From: Haloprofundus salilacus
Lineage (GTDB): Archaea > Halobacteriota > Halobacteria > Halobacteriales > Haloferacaceae
Direction of reading: 5' to 3'
DNA length: 64,000 bases
Assembly: GCF_020150815.1 (NCBI RefSeq)
Contig: NZ_CP083723.1
Coordinates: 62,001-126,000 of the forward strand
Shown here in pieces: positions 30,416 through 40,274 of this stretch. The position numbers were made by a program, and so were the translations under genes. The notes under the pieces are model-generated. The model was not told the DNA's origin, searched no databases, and saw only the letters and a list, made by a program, of their open reading frames with translations. Position 1 is the first letter of the stretch; each line of letters opens with the position of its first letter.

Positions 30416-33400
30416 TCACTTGTTCACACGTGATTGGTCGCGTAACCACTCAACCGGATACATCGCCGTCAACCCGGGTGTGTCGATGCGGAACTGCTGT
30501 GGTGGTGTTGTTTTCGCATAAGTTTTCTCGACGCGTGGGTCGCCCTCAAGCGGGTCGTTGAGCGCTTGCAGTACGGCGTGGCCTGCAGACTGGGTCATGA
30601 CGACCCAGATTGCGTCGTCGACATTGCAGTCGGCGATTTTGTCGAAGTCCTCGGGGGCGGCTCGGCGATTATCGTGATTCACTCGCTCGGCTTCGACGGC
30701 AACGACGATGGTGCCATCAGCATCGAGCCCTGCGATGTCGAGGCGACGGCGGTCATCGATATCGTAGTACGGAACCACTTCGACGACCGACGACTCCGGG
30801 TTTTCGAGGTACGCTTCGATGAGGTGCTGTCGGGCCACCTCGATGGCGCGGACGTGCTGGCTCGACTCTTCGAGATCGCCTGTGCTGTGACCGTAGTCGA
30901 CGCCTTGGCGGTAGCTCTCACCGATTTCGTTTCGACCAGCAGGCGTAACCGAATAGAGCCGATGTGGGTGGTCGGTATCGTGTCGGAGCAGTCCGTCCTC
31001 GATGAGGCTCTCGACAGCTTCTGACTCAATTGCAACGTATTCCTGTAAGCGGAGCATCGAATCATGGAGCAGGTCGTATTCGAGTGGGTCGTATCGCAGT
31101 TGCTGGGCATTGTACACGGCCTGGAGGAACAGCAACTGTGTATCCGTGCACGCCGAGACGGCTCGCTCTTCTGGAGTGAGCTTGAGGTTTACCTCGCAGA
31201 TCGGCACGTCATCGCGGTCGATGTCCTGTAGTGACGAGCAGCAGGCGATTGCACGCTGCATTCCCTCGGTGGTCGGGTCGTAGCGATTGTGACATTCCGT
31301 ACAGCGAAGCGCATGAATGGATGGGCTGTAGCGAACCGTCGGCGGCATCCGGTTCGTGTATGGAAGCGCAGAGTCGACTCGTTGCTGTGGGAGTGGTGAC
31401 TCATCGCCGTCTGTGTCTGTCTCTGTGTCAGCCGACGTCTCCGCATCGCCTTCGTCGGGTGTGACCGTATTCGGGAGAGTGAGCGTCAGCCCTGAGTGGT
31501 GCATCGTTCGCTCACGGACGGTCATCATCACGTCCTCGAACGCCTGCAGTTCTGTGTCAGTGAACGGGTCGTCGCCTGCAGGGTCGCCAGGTGGCGGAGC
31601 GGCTGACCTGACGAGAAACGGACGGGGCTCAGGGTCGTCGAAGCCAGCAGGGAGGCTGACGAGCCATTGTCCGCGACGAAGGGCACGCAATCGATTTCCG
31701 ACGGCCTGTGCATCCATGTCGTCGGTAGCGAGCCGTTCGGCAAGGCGGCGATCGACAGGGACGTTACCCGTGATGAACGTGGAGATGTTGTTGAGCACTT
31801 CGTCGTAGACATCGTCGCCATAGGCGCGCAGTTGGGCGGGAAACTGCATCGAAAGCGTCACTGAGCAGTCGAAGCTGCGTGATTGGGCGAGTAACTGTTT
31901 GAAGAGGTCGGAGACGGCGATGCTCGCGGCCTCTTCGATATAGAGGTTGACGAGCGGCTGTTTGGAGTTCTTACTGCGTTTCGAGCGCCGACGCAGTGCC
32001 GTCCAGAGATTCGAGAGGATGACGAGTGTGAGGACGCGCTGGGCCTCACTGCGGAGGTCACCCGTATCGAAGATGATGACCACGTGTTCGTTCAAATAGT
32101 GGGCGAGGTCGAACGCGGGAGTGTCTGGGTCGTCTGTTGCGACGTGATTGAAGATACGGGCGAGACGTTGATCGAGCGGGATTTTCTCGATTCGATTCGC
32201 GACACCCTGCATGATTTCGTCGAACGACCGAGGGCGATTGGCGACAACGCCTGCGAGCATGCGTTCGAGGTCTCCGTCGGAGACCGCAGGAGCAGCCTGG
32301 CGTTCGTGCATCTGTCGGACTGCAGTGTGGAGGTCGCGGTGTGAGAAGGCGTCACACCCACTGACGGGGTCGAACATCGCCTTCGTGAGATACCGGATGA
32401 TATCCGGGGAGCGAACGGCTTGCTCGAAGCGGTCTTTGCCCATGATTTGAGAGAGAATTTCGATGTAATGGTCGACCGTATCCTCGACAGCGGTGGTTCG
32501 AGGAACACCTGCTTCGAGTTCATCGCGGATATCGAAAAACGAGAACGCAGGGAGGACGTCCGCACAGTCAAAGTAGTGGACGTTCTCGAGCGTGCCGTAG
32601 GTCGCATAGTGCGCTTGGAGGTAATCGATGGTCATGCCGTCGCCTTTCGGGTCGATGAGGATGTCTGCGCCCGCAGTGGCGGCGTGATTGTGCAAGAGTG
32701 CGTTGATGGTGCTCGTGGATTTGCCCGCACCCGTCCTGCCGAACCAGCCGACGTGTAGTGGCTGCAGACTCGGTGGAAGCACGAGCGACTCGGTGGCTGG
32801 GGTGCCGTCTTGGGTGAGCGGATTCCCGAGGAGCATTCCTGGGCCACGGTAGTGAGCGAGGAGGTCGGTTGGTGGTCGTGCGAGTGCAGTGCGTTCTCTG
32901 GGAGTTGGCGCGAGTGCACGGACGCCTGCTGCGGTGAGCGCAGTGCCACTGACGGCGAAGAAGTTCGGAAGTTCGCTTGCGTCGGCGACGATACCCTGAC
33001 TGCGTGGTGTGCGCCACGGTAACCGATTCGTGAACGCTGTGTATGTCGGTGGGTGAAACGTCCGCTCACACATCTCCGAGAGGACGTTTCTCGCGGTCTG
33101 CCCGCTCAACACCCGTCCTGTGAGTTCATACGATGTCCGACTGACGGCCGCAAACACCGAGGCGAGTTCGTGGGCTGTCGCTGTGACGTTGCTATTGCTG
33201 CTGTCGTCGCGTGCAATAACGGCGATGCGGGCGTTCACGTCGAACGACCGGTGTGTTTCGCGGACCGCGAGTTCGTCGAGTCTGGTTTCGTCACTCTGTG
33301 GAATCGGGAGGTCGTCGGGTGCGCCGAACACGGCAGTCGACAGTTTGCCACCGAGTGTGTCCTGATACGTCTCGAGCGCTTTCCGCCGGACGTCGGCTGC

Positions 33401-34012
33401 AGCCGTCCAATCGGGTTTCGGGCGGAGCAGTGTCTGATAGATGATTGGGCAGTCACTCGCTGCCATCGTCTCGATGATGGCTGCAAGCGGGATTCGCGTA
33501 TGCGTCTGGCTGTGGTTGCTGTCGCTGGTTTCGAACTCGCTGAAGGGCGTCAGTCGTGTTTGCCAGTCTTTGGGCCGTTCGACGCAAGCCTCGTACTCGA
33601 CAGCAGCGATGCAATCGGAATCATCGGCTGACTCATCCGCTGAGTCTGAGCCAGACCAGCGTGCTTTGAATTCATCGGCGGTTCGGGTCGTCCGTGTGAG
33701 TTCGTATGAATCGGGGAACAGCCCTCTGAGGACGCGTTCGAGTGCGTCGGTCGCTTCGGGATCGTCGACGCCGAACAGATACGTGAGAGTCGTCTCACCG
33801 TTTCCGTCGGAGATGAGCAAACACTCGATAGTTGGTGATGAAGGGCGATTGAAGAGCCTGAACCCTGCCGGATTGCTCTTTTGTGGTAGTTGGTGGAGAC
33901 GGCGCACGTGTGTCGCAACGGTCTCTGTGTTCAGCGATTCGTCTGCTGGCCGAACGCGAATATAGGTTCGTGCCTGCTCGAGCGGTACTGGAAGGTCGGT
34001 GTCATCAGCCAT
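30416..34012 (-). CDS. VirD4/TraG-like ATPase with C-terminal winged-helix and nuclease-like domains
   Basis: 1198 residues, twice the usual size of a coupling protein. Residues about 1-410 form an N-terminal region with no recognised fold. The ATPase core follows: Walker A GRTGAGKST near 426 (HVGWFGRTGAGKSTSTINAL), ILIDPKGDGM, Walker B LYIEEAAS near 690 and sensor-like QFPAQLRAYGDD. Near residue 904 is a cysteine cluster (CTECHNRYD, CC, C). Next come a winged-helix (YDLLHDSMLRLQEYVAIESE, VTPAGRNEI) and, around 1075-1160, a PD-(D/E)xK-like pattern (RRLDIAGLDADGTIVVAVEAE). No membrane helix is evident. Likely role: feeding DNA into a conjugation channel, or an HerA-type DNA-processing function. 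Confidence 0.8.
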   Translation of the reverse strand: MADDTDLPVPLEQARTYIRVRPADESLNTETVATHVRRLHQLPQKSNPAGFRLFNRPSSPTIECLLISDGNGETTLTYLFGVDDPEATDALERVLRGLFPDSYELTRTTRTADEFKARWSGSDSADESADDSDCIAAVEYEACVERPKDWQTRLTPFSEFETSDSNHSQTHTRIPLAAIIETMAASDCPIIYQTLLRPKPDWTAAADVRRKALETYQDTLGGKLSTAVFGAPDDLPIPQSDETRLDELAVRETHRSFDVNARIAVIARDDSSNSNVTATAHELASVFAAVSRTSYELTGRVLSGQTARNVLSEMCERTFHPPTYTAFTNRLPWRTPRSQGIVADASELPNFFAVSGTALTAAGVRALAPTPRERTALARPPTDLLAHYRGPGMLLGNPLTQDGTPATESLVLPPSLQPLHVGWFGRTGAGKSTSTINALLHNHAATAGADILIDPKGDGMTIDYLQAHYATYGTLENVHYFDCADVLPAFSFFDIRDELEAGVPRTTAVEDTVDHYIEILSQIMGKDRFEQAVRSPDIIRYLTKAMFDPVSGCDAFSHRDLHTAVRQMHERQAAPAVSDGDLERMLAGVVANRPRSFDEIMQGVANRIEKIPLDQRLARIFNHVATDDPDTPAFDLAHYLNEHVVIIFDTGDLRSEAQRVLTLVILSNLWTALRRRSKRSKNSKQPLVNLYIEEAASIAVSDLFKQLLAQSRSFDCSVTLSMQFPAQLRAYGDDVYDEVLNNISTFITGNVPVDRRLAERLATDDMDAQAVGNRLRALRRGQWLVSLPAGFDDPEPRPFLVRSAAPPPGDPAGDDPFTDTELQAFEDVMMTVRERTMHHSGLTLTLPNTVTPDEGDAETSADTETDTDGDESPLPQQRVDSALPYTNRMPPTVRYSPSIHALRCTECHNRYDPTTEGMQRAIACCSSLQDIDRDDVPICEVNLKLTPEERAVSACTDTQLLFLQAVYNAQQLRYDPLEYDLLHDSMLRLQEYVAIESEAVESLIEDGLLRHDTDHPHRLYSVTPAGRNEIGESYRQGVDYGHSTGDLEESSQHVRAIEVARQHLIEAYLENPESSVVEVVPYYDIDDRRRLDIAGLDADGTIVVAVEAERVNHDNRRAAPEDFDKIADCNVDDAIWVVMTQSAGHAVLQALNDPLEGDPRVEKTYAKTTPPQQFRIDTPGLTAMYPVEWLRDQSRVNK

Positions 34013-34177
34013 CTAGTGGCCTCGGCTTCTTCAGATTCTATTGAATACGCATGGGGCGCGATAGTGTGGTTACGTCTGCAACAGAGTGTGAATTCAAGAG
34101 ACGAACGGCAGACGGCTGAGGAGTTCAATACGATTCGAGGTAGCACTCCTACTCTCAAGCAACGAGATGCAGATACT

Positions 34178-34493
34178 GAGAGAGTTCATTTCGTGTGCTT
34201 TCTCGGAAATGATGGAGTCGGGGTTGGGCTGCTGAGAGCACACGAAATGTACAGTTCGCTAATTTACTCTCTGTCTCTTAGGCTTGTGGTCGATCCGAGT
34301 GTGGATGCAGACCTGCGAGAGTTCATTTCGTGTGCTTTTCGCGCTACTGTATGTTGATTCTGGGACGATTTGTGAGCACACGAAACGTAGTACTCGTAAC
34401 TGATGCTACACCCCCTGTTTGAGACAAAATTGAGAAATACGGGATCCAAAAATGCCTCCGGTACGAGGCAAGAGACAGTACGTTTCGTGTGCT
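34178..34493. other. Iteron cluster, candidate replication origin
   Basis: Five copies of RTTTCGTGTGCT alternate in orientation: 34188-34199 (+), 34237-34248 (-), 34325-34336 (+), 34375-34386 (-) and 34482-34493 (+). Two plus copies sit in an identical 22-base repeat starting GAGAGTTCATTTCG (34180 and 34317). The cluster abuts the 3' end of the Orc1/Cdc6 gene, and no gene occupies 34013-34497. Alternating origin-recognition boxes beside an orc gene are typical of haloarchaeal replicon origins, although here they lie downstream of the gene. Confidence 0.6.
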
Positions 34494-34497
34494 TTCG

Positions 34498-35421
34498 CTA
34501 CGTTTGGGTTTCTTGTTCTATCTTCTCACGTGTTTCAAGTACGAGGTCTGCGTCGAGATCTAACTCGTATTCATAGTATTGGCCACCACTCAGACCCTTG
34601 TTTCGCTCATAACGTTTGGTGAACCCCAGCATATGGAGATCAGAAAGATTGTCTTGAACACTTTTTAGCGTCGTAAGTGCGTCTACGCCCCACGAGGCAG
34701 CAACCGTTTCGTAGTGTGACTGGATGGTCTTCGAACGGACTCGTTTGTTGCCCTGTTTGTCAAGGCGCGCAATTGTCTCTAAAATCAGTTGCGTGTGTTC
34801 TGTCTGGTCACGTATCCGGTTGCTCAGTCGACCACGTTGGACGAGCTCTCGGGCTTCCTCAATGTGTTTGTCCGTTACGCATAGCTCTCCGTTTTTTTCG
34901 GCAACCTCAGAGCCCACTCGGAGGAGATCAATTGCTTGGCGTGCGTTCCCCATGTCCTGAGCTGCAATTGCAGCTGTCATCGTAATTGCCGACATATCGT
35001 ACCCACCATCGATGAACGCGCGTTCAGCACGATCGAGAAGAATCGTTTTGAGTTCGTGTGCATCGTACGGCGAGAACGAGATCTCGGTTTCCATCAGCGT
35101 GTCTTTGACTTTTAGAGAGAGACCCGACCTGAACGTGTAGTTGTTGCTAATTCCAATGATGCCGATACGCGCATCTGTGACGTGCCCATTCGATCGGGCT
35201 CGTGGCAGTTCGTACAGAAGCGTATTCGCATCTGTGAGGTGATCAATCTCGTCGAAGACGAACAGATGCGTGCCACCTATCCGGTCCAATTGACTATAGA
35301 GTTCTTCGAACGCATCGCCTGTCCCCAACCCTCGTTTTGGGAACTCGCTTGCATCTACTGGGAGAAGACCATTTACCAGGCGTCGAACAGCCATGAATAG
35401 CGTCTTTCCGTTGCAGTTCAC
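34498..35421 (-). pseudogene. Orc1/Cdc6 initiator lacking its Walker A region
   Basis: 307 residues are visible. Walker B is FVFDEID, sensor 1 GIIGISNN, sensor 2 GNARQAIDLLR, and a winged-helix domain follows (LILETIARLDKQGNKRVRSK, LSDLHMLGFTKR). Full-length haloarchaeal Orc1/Cdc6 is about 400 residues and has a GxxGxGKT loop roughly 30 residues before the VNCNG segment. Here the frame opens at VNCNGKT, preceded by a TAG about nine codons upstream. The ATP-binding end is missing, so it is either a relic or an unusual DNA-binding fragment. It may still bind the adjacent iterons. Confidence 0.7.
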
Positions 35422-35437
35422 CTCGTGGACGTGAAGC

Positions 35438-35557
35438 TCATCTGTCTAACGTTTCGCCCCAGTCTTCTGCGCTCTCCGAAGCCTCGTGGCAGGCGGCAGC
35501 CAGCTCATCTTCATCAGGTCGGGTTCTCTCGGACCACTTTGTCTCGAGGCAAGTCAT
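35438..35557 (-). CDS. Small acidic protein coupled to the lipoprotein gene (39 aa)
   Basis: ATG at 35555-35557 overlaps the upstream lipoprotein stop by four bases (ATGA). Product MTCLETKWSERTRPDEDELA, ending GETLDR, is acidic and helical. It lies where the missing 5' end of the Orc1/Cdc6 gene would be expected, in another frame, so it marks the junction that removed it. The overlap supports translation; function unknown. Confidence 0.4.
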   Translation of the reverse strand: MTCLETKWSERTRPDEDELAAACHEASESAEDWGETLDR

Positions 35558-36522
35558 GAAATCCGCTCTAGTGTAAATTCGAGGTCAAACGAGAGTTCTG
35601 AACTTGGCGCACCGCCACCCAGACTGTAACTCACTGTCTTTGCTACCTGGTATGTGCCTGCACTCTGTGGCACGGTTTCGTCAGGGTAGGTATCGGTCGT
35701 ACTCGGGAGGATTTCGTATACTTTCGAGAGCTGCTCGCACGATTCAAGTTTGGAGATAATCCCGATATCGCACCGCGCCCATCCACCATTCCACCGGCTG
35801 AAGCATCCTTCTTTTTCGTAGTCGCGCCACATAAGGAACGACTCACCATCTCCAATCGCTTCTGCGTGCAGCATCCCGAACGGCGGTACCGTCCCCGAGA
35901 ACAGTTCTTGGGTCTGGGCACTTCGATTCCGGAGACTGAATTCGATTGCGCCGGGGCTGTCTGGAGCCACGTATCGGTCGGTGATTTCGGCTGTGAACTC
36001 GATGGCTGGTGGCGCATCCGGGTCGAGGTGATGCAGCGTCAATCCAATGTGTGTATACGTGTCGTCTTTCGAGACGCCGGTGAAGAAATCGACACGCTCG
36101 ATTGTTTCAGGCAAGTCTTCTGGGGCTCTGTTCGATTTCCATTCTCCCTCTAAAATCGCGGTTTCGATAGCCGCCTTCGATTCTGGATTTTCGACATCTG
36201 TGATATCGACGACGACTTGCTCTTCGCCGGTTCGTGACTCTTCGCGTTCGACCGCATCTTCGGAGTAGAACGCCGATGGTTCGAGAATATAGTGATGAGT
36301 AGGGCGGTCTGTGCTTGTCGATACCTGAAGGTCAGTCAGTTCGTACTCAGCATTCTGTGGTCTTTCTTGAGAACTGGGTTCAGTCTCGGGCGAGGACTCA
36401 CAACTCGGTCTTGGTGTCTCGGTTTCTGTTGTCGATGGTGCGGTTTGATCGCTCGCTGTGGGTGCAGCGACACAACCTGCGGTGAGAAGTCCAACGTTGC
36501 TGAGGAGGGCACGACGACGCAT
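35554..36522 (-). CDS. Haloarchaeal lipoprotein, hypothetical (322 aa)
   Basis: Start MRRRALLSNVGLLTAGC at 36522; the earlier ATG at 36543 adds seven residues before the signal. The lipobox is LTAGC. A threonine/proline/glutamate-rich linker (residues about 20-55) leads to two beta-rich domains of unknown type, with AIEFTAEITDRYVAPDSPGA and FSLRNRSAQT in the second. Four cysteines in the last third could form disulfides outside the cell. It is likely a cell-surface part of the element. Confidence 0.75.
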   Translation of the reverse strand: MRRRALLSNVGLLTAGCVAAPTASDQTAPSTTETETPRPSCESSPETEPSSQERPQNAEYELTDLQVSTSTDRPTHHYILEPSAFYSEDAVEREESRTGEEQVVVDITDVENPESKAAIETAILEGEWKSNRAPEDLPETIERVDFFTGVSKDDTYTHIGLTLHHLDPDAPPAIEFTAEITDRYVAPDSPGAIEFSLRNRSAQTQELFSGTVPPFGMLHAEAIGDGESFLMWRDYEKEGCFSRWNGGWARCDIGIISKLESCEQLSKVYEILPSTTDTYPDETVPQSAGTYQVAKTVSYSLGGGAPSSELSFDLEFTLERIS

Positions 36523-36662
36523 ATGTCCCGATTTCAGCATCACGTATGAATACTTTCTGTTAAAATTTCGATATAGATGTCATAGTAGACGAGACTCGGC
36601 ACGCCCCGTTCGCTCGCCCAGGTACGTAGAAACGCTAAGCTCCTCGCCCCCCTACATCACAT

Positions 36663-37475
36663 ATGACTGCGGGAATCAATAACATCCAGTTCCTGGCCAT
36701 GTCGGCCCACCGCGTTGGTGTCCTCGAGACGCTGGGGGACGGACCAACAGACCGTCGAGAGCTGTGTGAGGCCACCGGCGCCTCCTCGCCGACCGTCGGA
36801 CGGGTGCTCGCCGACTTCGAAGAGCGTAGGTGGCTCGTCAGAGACGGCACCGCGTACGAGTTGACCCCTCTCGGCGAGTACGTCGCCGACCGGTTCCTTG
36901 CTCTCCGGGACGCGATGGAGGTCGAGGAGAAGCTTCGCGATGTCTGGCAGTGGTTGCCGGTCGAGATGCCTGGGTTCTCCGTCGACCTCTTTGCCGACGC
37001 GGTGGTCTCCTACCCCGGGCCAGGTTACCCTTACGAGCCCGTCGAGCGTCTCAGCCAGCTCATCGCGTCGACCTCGTCGTTGCGCGGGTTCGACAACATC
37101 GTCTACAAGTCAAGCAACCTCGAGACAGCCTGCGGCGCAGTCCTTGAGGGAATGACGTTCGAATACGTGTTCACGCCCGAGGCCCTGAAGGGGATGTTCG
37201 CCTGGAACCCGGAACAGATCATGGAGGTCACCGCCTGCGAGAACGCGACCGTCCTCGTCCACGATCACCTCCCCGACGGCGACCGCTGCGGCCTCGGCGT
37301 CGTGGACGACCGGGCCGGCATCTGCTGCCATGACGCCGAGACTGGGGCGCTCGTGGCAGTCATCGACACGGACGCCCCGGAGGCCCGAGACTGGGCCATC
37401 TCGGTCTTCGAGCAGGTTCGCGCGGAGGCGACCCCGGTAGACCCCACCGCCTTCGAGTCCCGCGTGTCGTCGTAA
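36663..37475 (+). CDS. HTH regulator with FilR1-type domain
   Basis: 270 residues, ATG at 36663. The N-terminal winged helix (residues about 10-75) reads HRVGVLETLGDGPTDRRELC, SSPTVGRVLADFEERRWLV and the wing YELTPLGEYVADRF. The C-terminal part (about 150-255) has the FilR1-like pattern FEYVFTPEALKGM, ACENATVLVHDHLP and GICCHDAETGALVAVIDTDA, thought to bind a small ligand. It is co-directional with the flavin enzyme 160 bases downstream and could regulate it. Confidence 0.8.
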   Translation: MTAGINNIQFLAMSAHRVGVLETLGDGPTDRRELCEATGASSPTVGRVLADFEERRWLVRDGTAYELTPLGEYVADRFLALRDAMEVEEKLRDVWQWLPVEMPGFSVDLFADAVVSYPGPGYPYEPVERLSQLIASTSSLRGFDNIVYKSSNLETACGAVLEGMTFEYVFTPEALKGMFAWNPEQIMEVTACENATVLVHDHLPDGDRCGLGVVDDRAGICCHDAETGALVAVIDTDAPEARDWAISVFEQVRAEATPVDPTAFESRVSS

Positions 37476-37634
37476 CGCCACTGGCGACGACCGTCGCCAT
37501 CCGACTGGCAACCCGGTCAGCCGAGAGTCTCTAATGTAGCAGATACCCGGCCTATCTAAGATTTCAGGACGTGAAATCCTGCACGCGGCATCATCACTTC
37601 CCTCCGGCGCGTACGCTTACCAAGGAACAAAAAC

Positions 37635-38813
37635 ATGATCGAACAACGCGATACCGTCATTATCGGTGGCGGCCAGGCCGGACTGGCGACCGGGTACTAC
37701 CTGCAGCAGCACGACCAGGACTTCGTCATCCTCGACGCGAGCGACCGCGTCGGCGACGCATGGCGGGCCCGCTGGGACTCCCTCCGGGTGTTCACGCCCG
37801 CCCGTTACTCAAGCCTACCGGGGATGGACTTTCCGGGCTCACCGTACGCCTTTCCCACGAAGAACGAAGTGGCCGACTATCTGGAGTCCTACGCCCAGCG
37901 GTTCGACCTGCCCGTCGAACTCGGCGTCCGTGTGGACGGGCTGAAACGGAGCGGCGATGGCTTCCTCGTCACCGCGGGCGACCGGCGGATAGAGGCGGAC
38001 AACGTCGTGGTGGCAATGGCGAGCTTCCAAGTCCCAAAGATCCCGAATTTCGCGGCGGAGCTCTCCGACGACGTCGTCCAGCTGCACACGAGCGAATACC
38101 GCAACCCCGAACAACTCCAGGACGGGGACGTACTCGTCGTCGGGGCGGGCAACTCCGGTGCCGAGATCGCCCTCGACGTCGCCTACGAGCACGAAACATG
38201 GCTGTCGGGCCGGGACGTCGGCCACGTGCCGTTCCACATCGACTCGTGGGTCGGCCGTCACCTCGGGGCCCCGTTCGTGATGCGCGTGCTCTTTCACCGG
38301 ATCTTCACGACGGGGACGCCGGTCGGGCGCCGTATCCGCCCGAAGGTGCTCTCACAGGGCGGCCCGCTGGTGCGCACGAAGCCAAGTGACTTGACCGCCG
38401 CCGGCGTCAAGCGGGTGCCTCGTACGACCGGTGTCCGCGACGGTCGCCCCGTCGTCGGGGACGACGACGTTCTCGACGTCGAGAACGTCATCTGGTGCAC
38501 TGGCTTCCGTCCTGACTTTTCGTGGATAGACCTCCCAATCTTCGACGGGAAGGAACAGCCCAAGGAACCCGTCCACGTGCGCGGCGTCGTCCCGGACGAG
38601 CCAGGATTGTACTTCGTGGGCCTATTCTTCCTGTACGCGATGACGTCGGGGCTGTTCACCGGCGTCGGCAGGGATGCAGAGTACGTCATTGACCACCTGA
38701 CGTCGACAACGCGACAGCAGGAGCCTCGTCCGAGCCATACCGGATCGAATGGACGGACTCCTACAGCGGTCGTCGGTGAATTCGGTGTCACCCCCGAGTC
38801 TGAGAACGGCTAG
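37635..38813 (+). CDS. Flavin-dependent oxidoreductase (monooxygenase-like)
   Basis: 392 residues, ATG at 37635. FAD-binding dinucleotide motif VIIGGGQAGLATGYYL at the N-terminus, an NAD(P)H-binding motif VVGAGNSGAEIALDV near 170, and the family signature VIWCTGFRPDF near 290. The partial motif FSLPGM-like RYSSLPGMDFPG follows the FAD site. This is the layout of small YUCCA/FMO-like NAD(P)/FAD oxidoreductases that oxygenate or reduce small substrates, soluble in the cytoplasm. A candidate TATA (CCTATCTAAG) lies about 80 bases upstream. Substrate unknown. Confidence 0.85.
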   Translation: MIEQRDTVIIGGGQAGLATGYYLQQHDQDFVILDASDRVGDAWRARWDSLRVFTPARYSSLPGMDFPGSPYAFPTKNEVADYLESYAQRFDLPVELGVRVDGLKRSGDGFLVTAGDRRIEADNVVVAMASFQVPKIPNFAAELSDDVVQLHTSEYRNPEQLQDGDVLVVGAGNSGAEIALDVAYEHETWLSGRDVGHVPFHIDSWVGRHLGAPFVMRVLFHRIFTTGTPVGRRIRPKVLSQGGPLVRTKPSDLTAAGVKRVPRTTGVRDGRPVVGDDDVLDVENVIWCTGFRPDFSWIDLPIFDGKEQPKEPVHVRGVVPDEPGLYFVGLFFLYAMTSGLFTGVGRDAEYVIDHLTSTTRQQEPRPSHTGSNGRTPTAVVGEFGVTPESENG

Positions 38814-39054
38814 TCTCGCGAACGTCGCCATCCCCCATGGTCTAACTCATCCTAACTTGGAACCAAATCACCCGCGGTGACCAATCCAACCTCTCTATAC
38901 AGCACACACCGTCTATCAGCGACCACAGTTCGAGCAACGGGAAGCGATGCTACGACACCGATTCATATCTGTCTCTGAGTAGTGCCTATAGCAAAGACCG
39001 TCTTATTGCCTGCAAAAGCATTTAACGGCTCTACTTGCCCTTCGATTATTGGTT

Positions 39055-40218
39055 ATGGCTGTGTCCGACCACGACGTGCTGGCTCATCTTGCTGGGGTAC
39101 AATCGATAGGGGACGTCACGCCCTATGCGGTTCTCACCCGGCTCAGCGAGGAACCAGCGAGTTTCGACACACTCGCAGATGAGTTCGATGTCGACCGGAC
39201 CACGATTTACCGATTACTCAACCCAATCCGTGAGTGGCATTTTATCTCGAACGAAGGTGTTGACCACGACGGATACGAGGTAACGGGACTCGGAGCGGTT
39301 GTGCTTCACCACATCGACGTAACGACTACCGCCGACGAATTTGGAGATCCTGATTCGAGTCTCTCATATCTGCTTGGTGCAACGTCGAGACCGACAATAC
39401 TCAAACGTCTTAGAGAGGCCCCGTCACGGAAGGCCGACCTCTCTCGTGGTCCTAATGCACCATCCCGTTCGACAGTCCATCGAGCTATCAATGGCTTCAC
39501 TGACCACGAGTTAGTCGAACGAGATTACTCAGCTGGCCACTACAAACTTACAGACTCTGGGCAGGAAGTAATCGCTACGTATGAATCACTGATCAACGGT
39601 GTCCATATCGCCCGACGACATACGATATTTTTCTGCTGCTGTGATGAGCGAATAGCCGACATTCCAGTCACATCGCTTGCGACGGTTGAGCGAACCATCG
39701 ACGAGGCGATCTCTCCAGAGCGGACTATTCTTGCGCTCAGAGAGCTGGTAGAGAACGGAATTACAGAAGTCCGTGGACTCCGTTCGCATGTTTCAGCTCA
39801 ACTTGCGGATATTTTCTATCCGGTTATCAAATCTGGTGTGCCGTACGAATCAATAATCACCGAGCCAGTACTCTATAACCTTCCGAGAACTGGTCGATAT
39901 CGAGACATTGTAAGTACTGCACTTCGTGCTACCAATGTTCGGATACTCGTTGTTCCTGGGATTGAAGAATTCCCCTTTGGGTTGGGAATCCTCAACGGAG
40001 ATACTGTTGTGTTAGCTCCAGCTAGCCCTGGTCATGCCGTGAATTTCGGAAGTGGTCTTCAATCAGAGACTCTCATCGGTCACGACCCAGAGCTGATTGC
40101 TTGGGCCGAGAAACGGTACGCGGAGTACCAACAAGTTGCACGATCACCTCTAAGGTATGTAATCGCCGACTTGTTCAACCGGGCTGTCCCAATCGATACA
40201 GAGCATAAATCAGAATAA
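39055..40218 (+). CDS. Double winged-helix FilR1-like regulator
   Basis: 387 residues from ATG 39055. Two winged helices are visible: residues about 18-85 (YAVLTRLSEEPASFDTLADE, RTTIYRLLNPIREW) and about 110-180 (PTILKRLREAPSRKADLSRG, RSTVHRAINGFTDHELVERD, YKLTDSGQEV). The remainder (about 200-370) is FilR1-like (VRGLRSHVSAQLADIFYPVI, ILNGDTVVLAPASPGHAVNF). The promoter CATTTAACGG sits about 27 bases upstream. It directly precedes the VirB-like operon and is a good candidate for its regulator. Confidence 0.75.
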   Translation: MAVSDHDVLAHLAGVQSIGDVTPYAVLTRLSEEPASFDTLADEFDVDRTTIYRLLNPIREWHFISNEGVDHDGYEVTGLGAVVLHHIDVTTTADEFGDPDSSLSYLLGATSRPTILKRLREAPSRKADLSRGPNAPSRSTVHRAINGFTDHELVERDYSAGHYKLTDSGQEVIATYESLINGVHIARRHTIFFCCCDERIADIPVTSLATVERTIDEAISPERTILALRELVENGITEVRGLRSHVSAQLADIFYPVIKSGVPYESIITEPVLYNLPRTGRYRDIVSTALRATNVRILVVPGIEEFPFGLGILNGDTVVLAPASPGHAVNFGSGLQSETLIGHDPELIAWAEKRYAEYQQVARSPLRYVIADLFNRAVPIDTEHKSE

Positions 40219-40274
40219 TAGTCAAAATATTGTTAGGAATTTAGGCTATCTTTTCCACGGGTCGCAATCGTGTT

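Noticed and set aside
30565-31110. Plus-strand frames inside the VirD4-like gene
   Set aside because: They are shadows of the 1198-residue gene, which has Walker motifs on the other strand.
34013-34497. A coding gene on the plus strand between the VirD4-like and orc genes
   Set aside because: The open frame there is composed mostly of iteron sequence and has no protein-like character.
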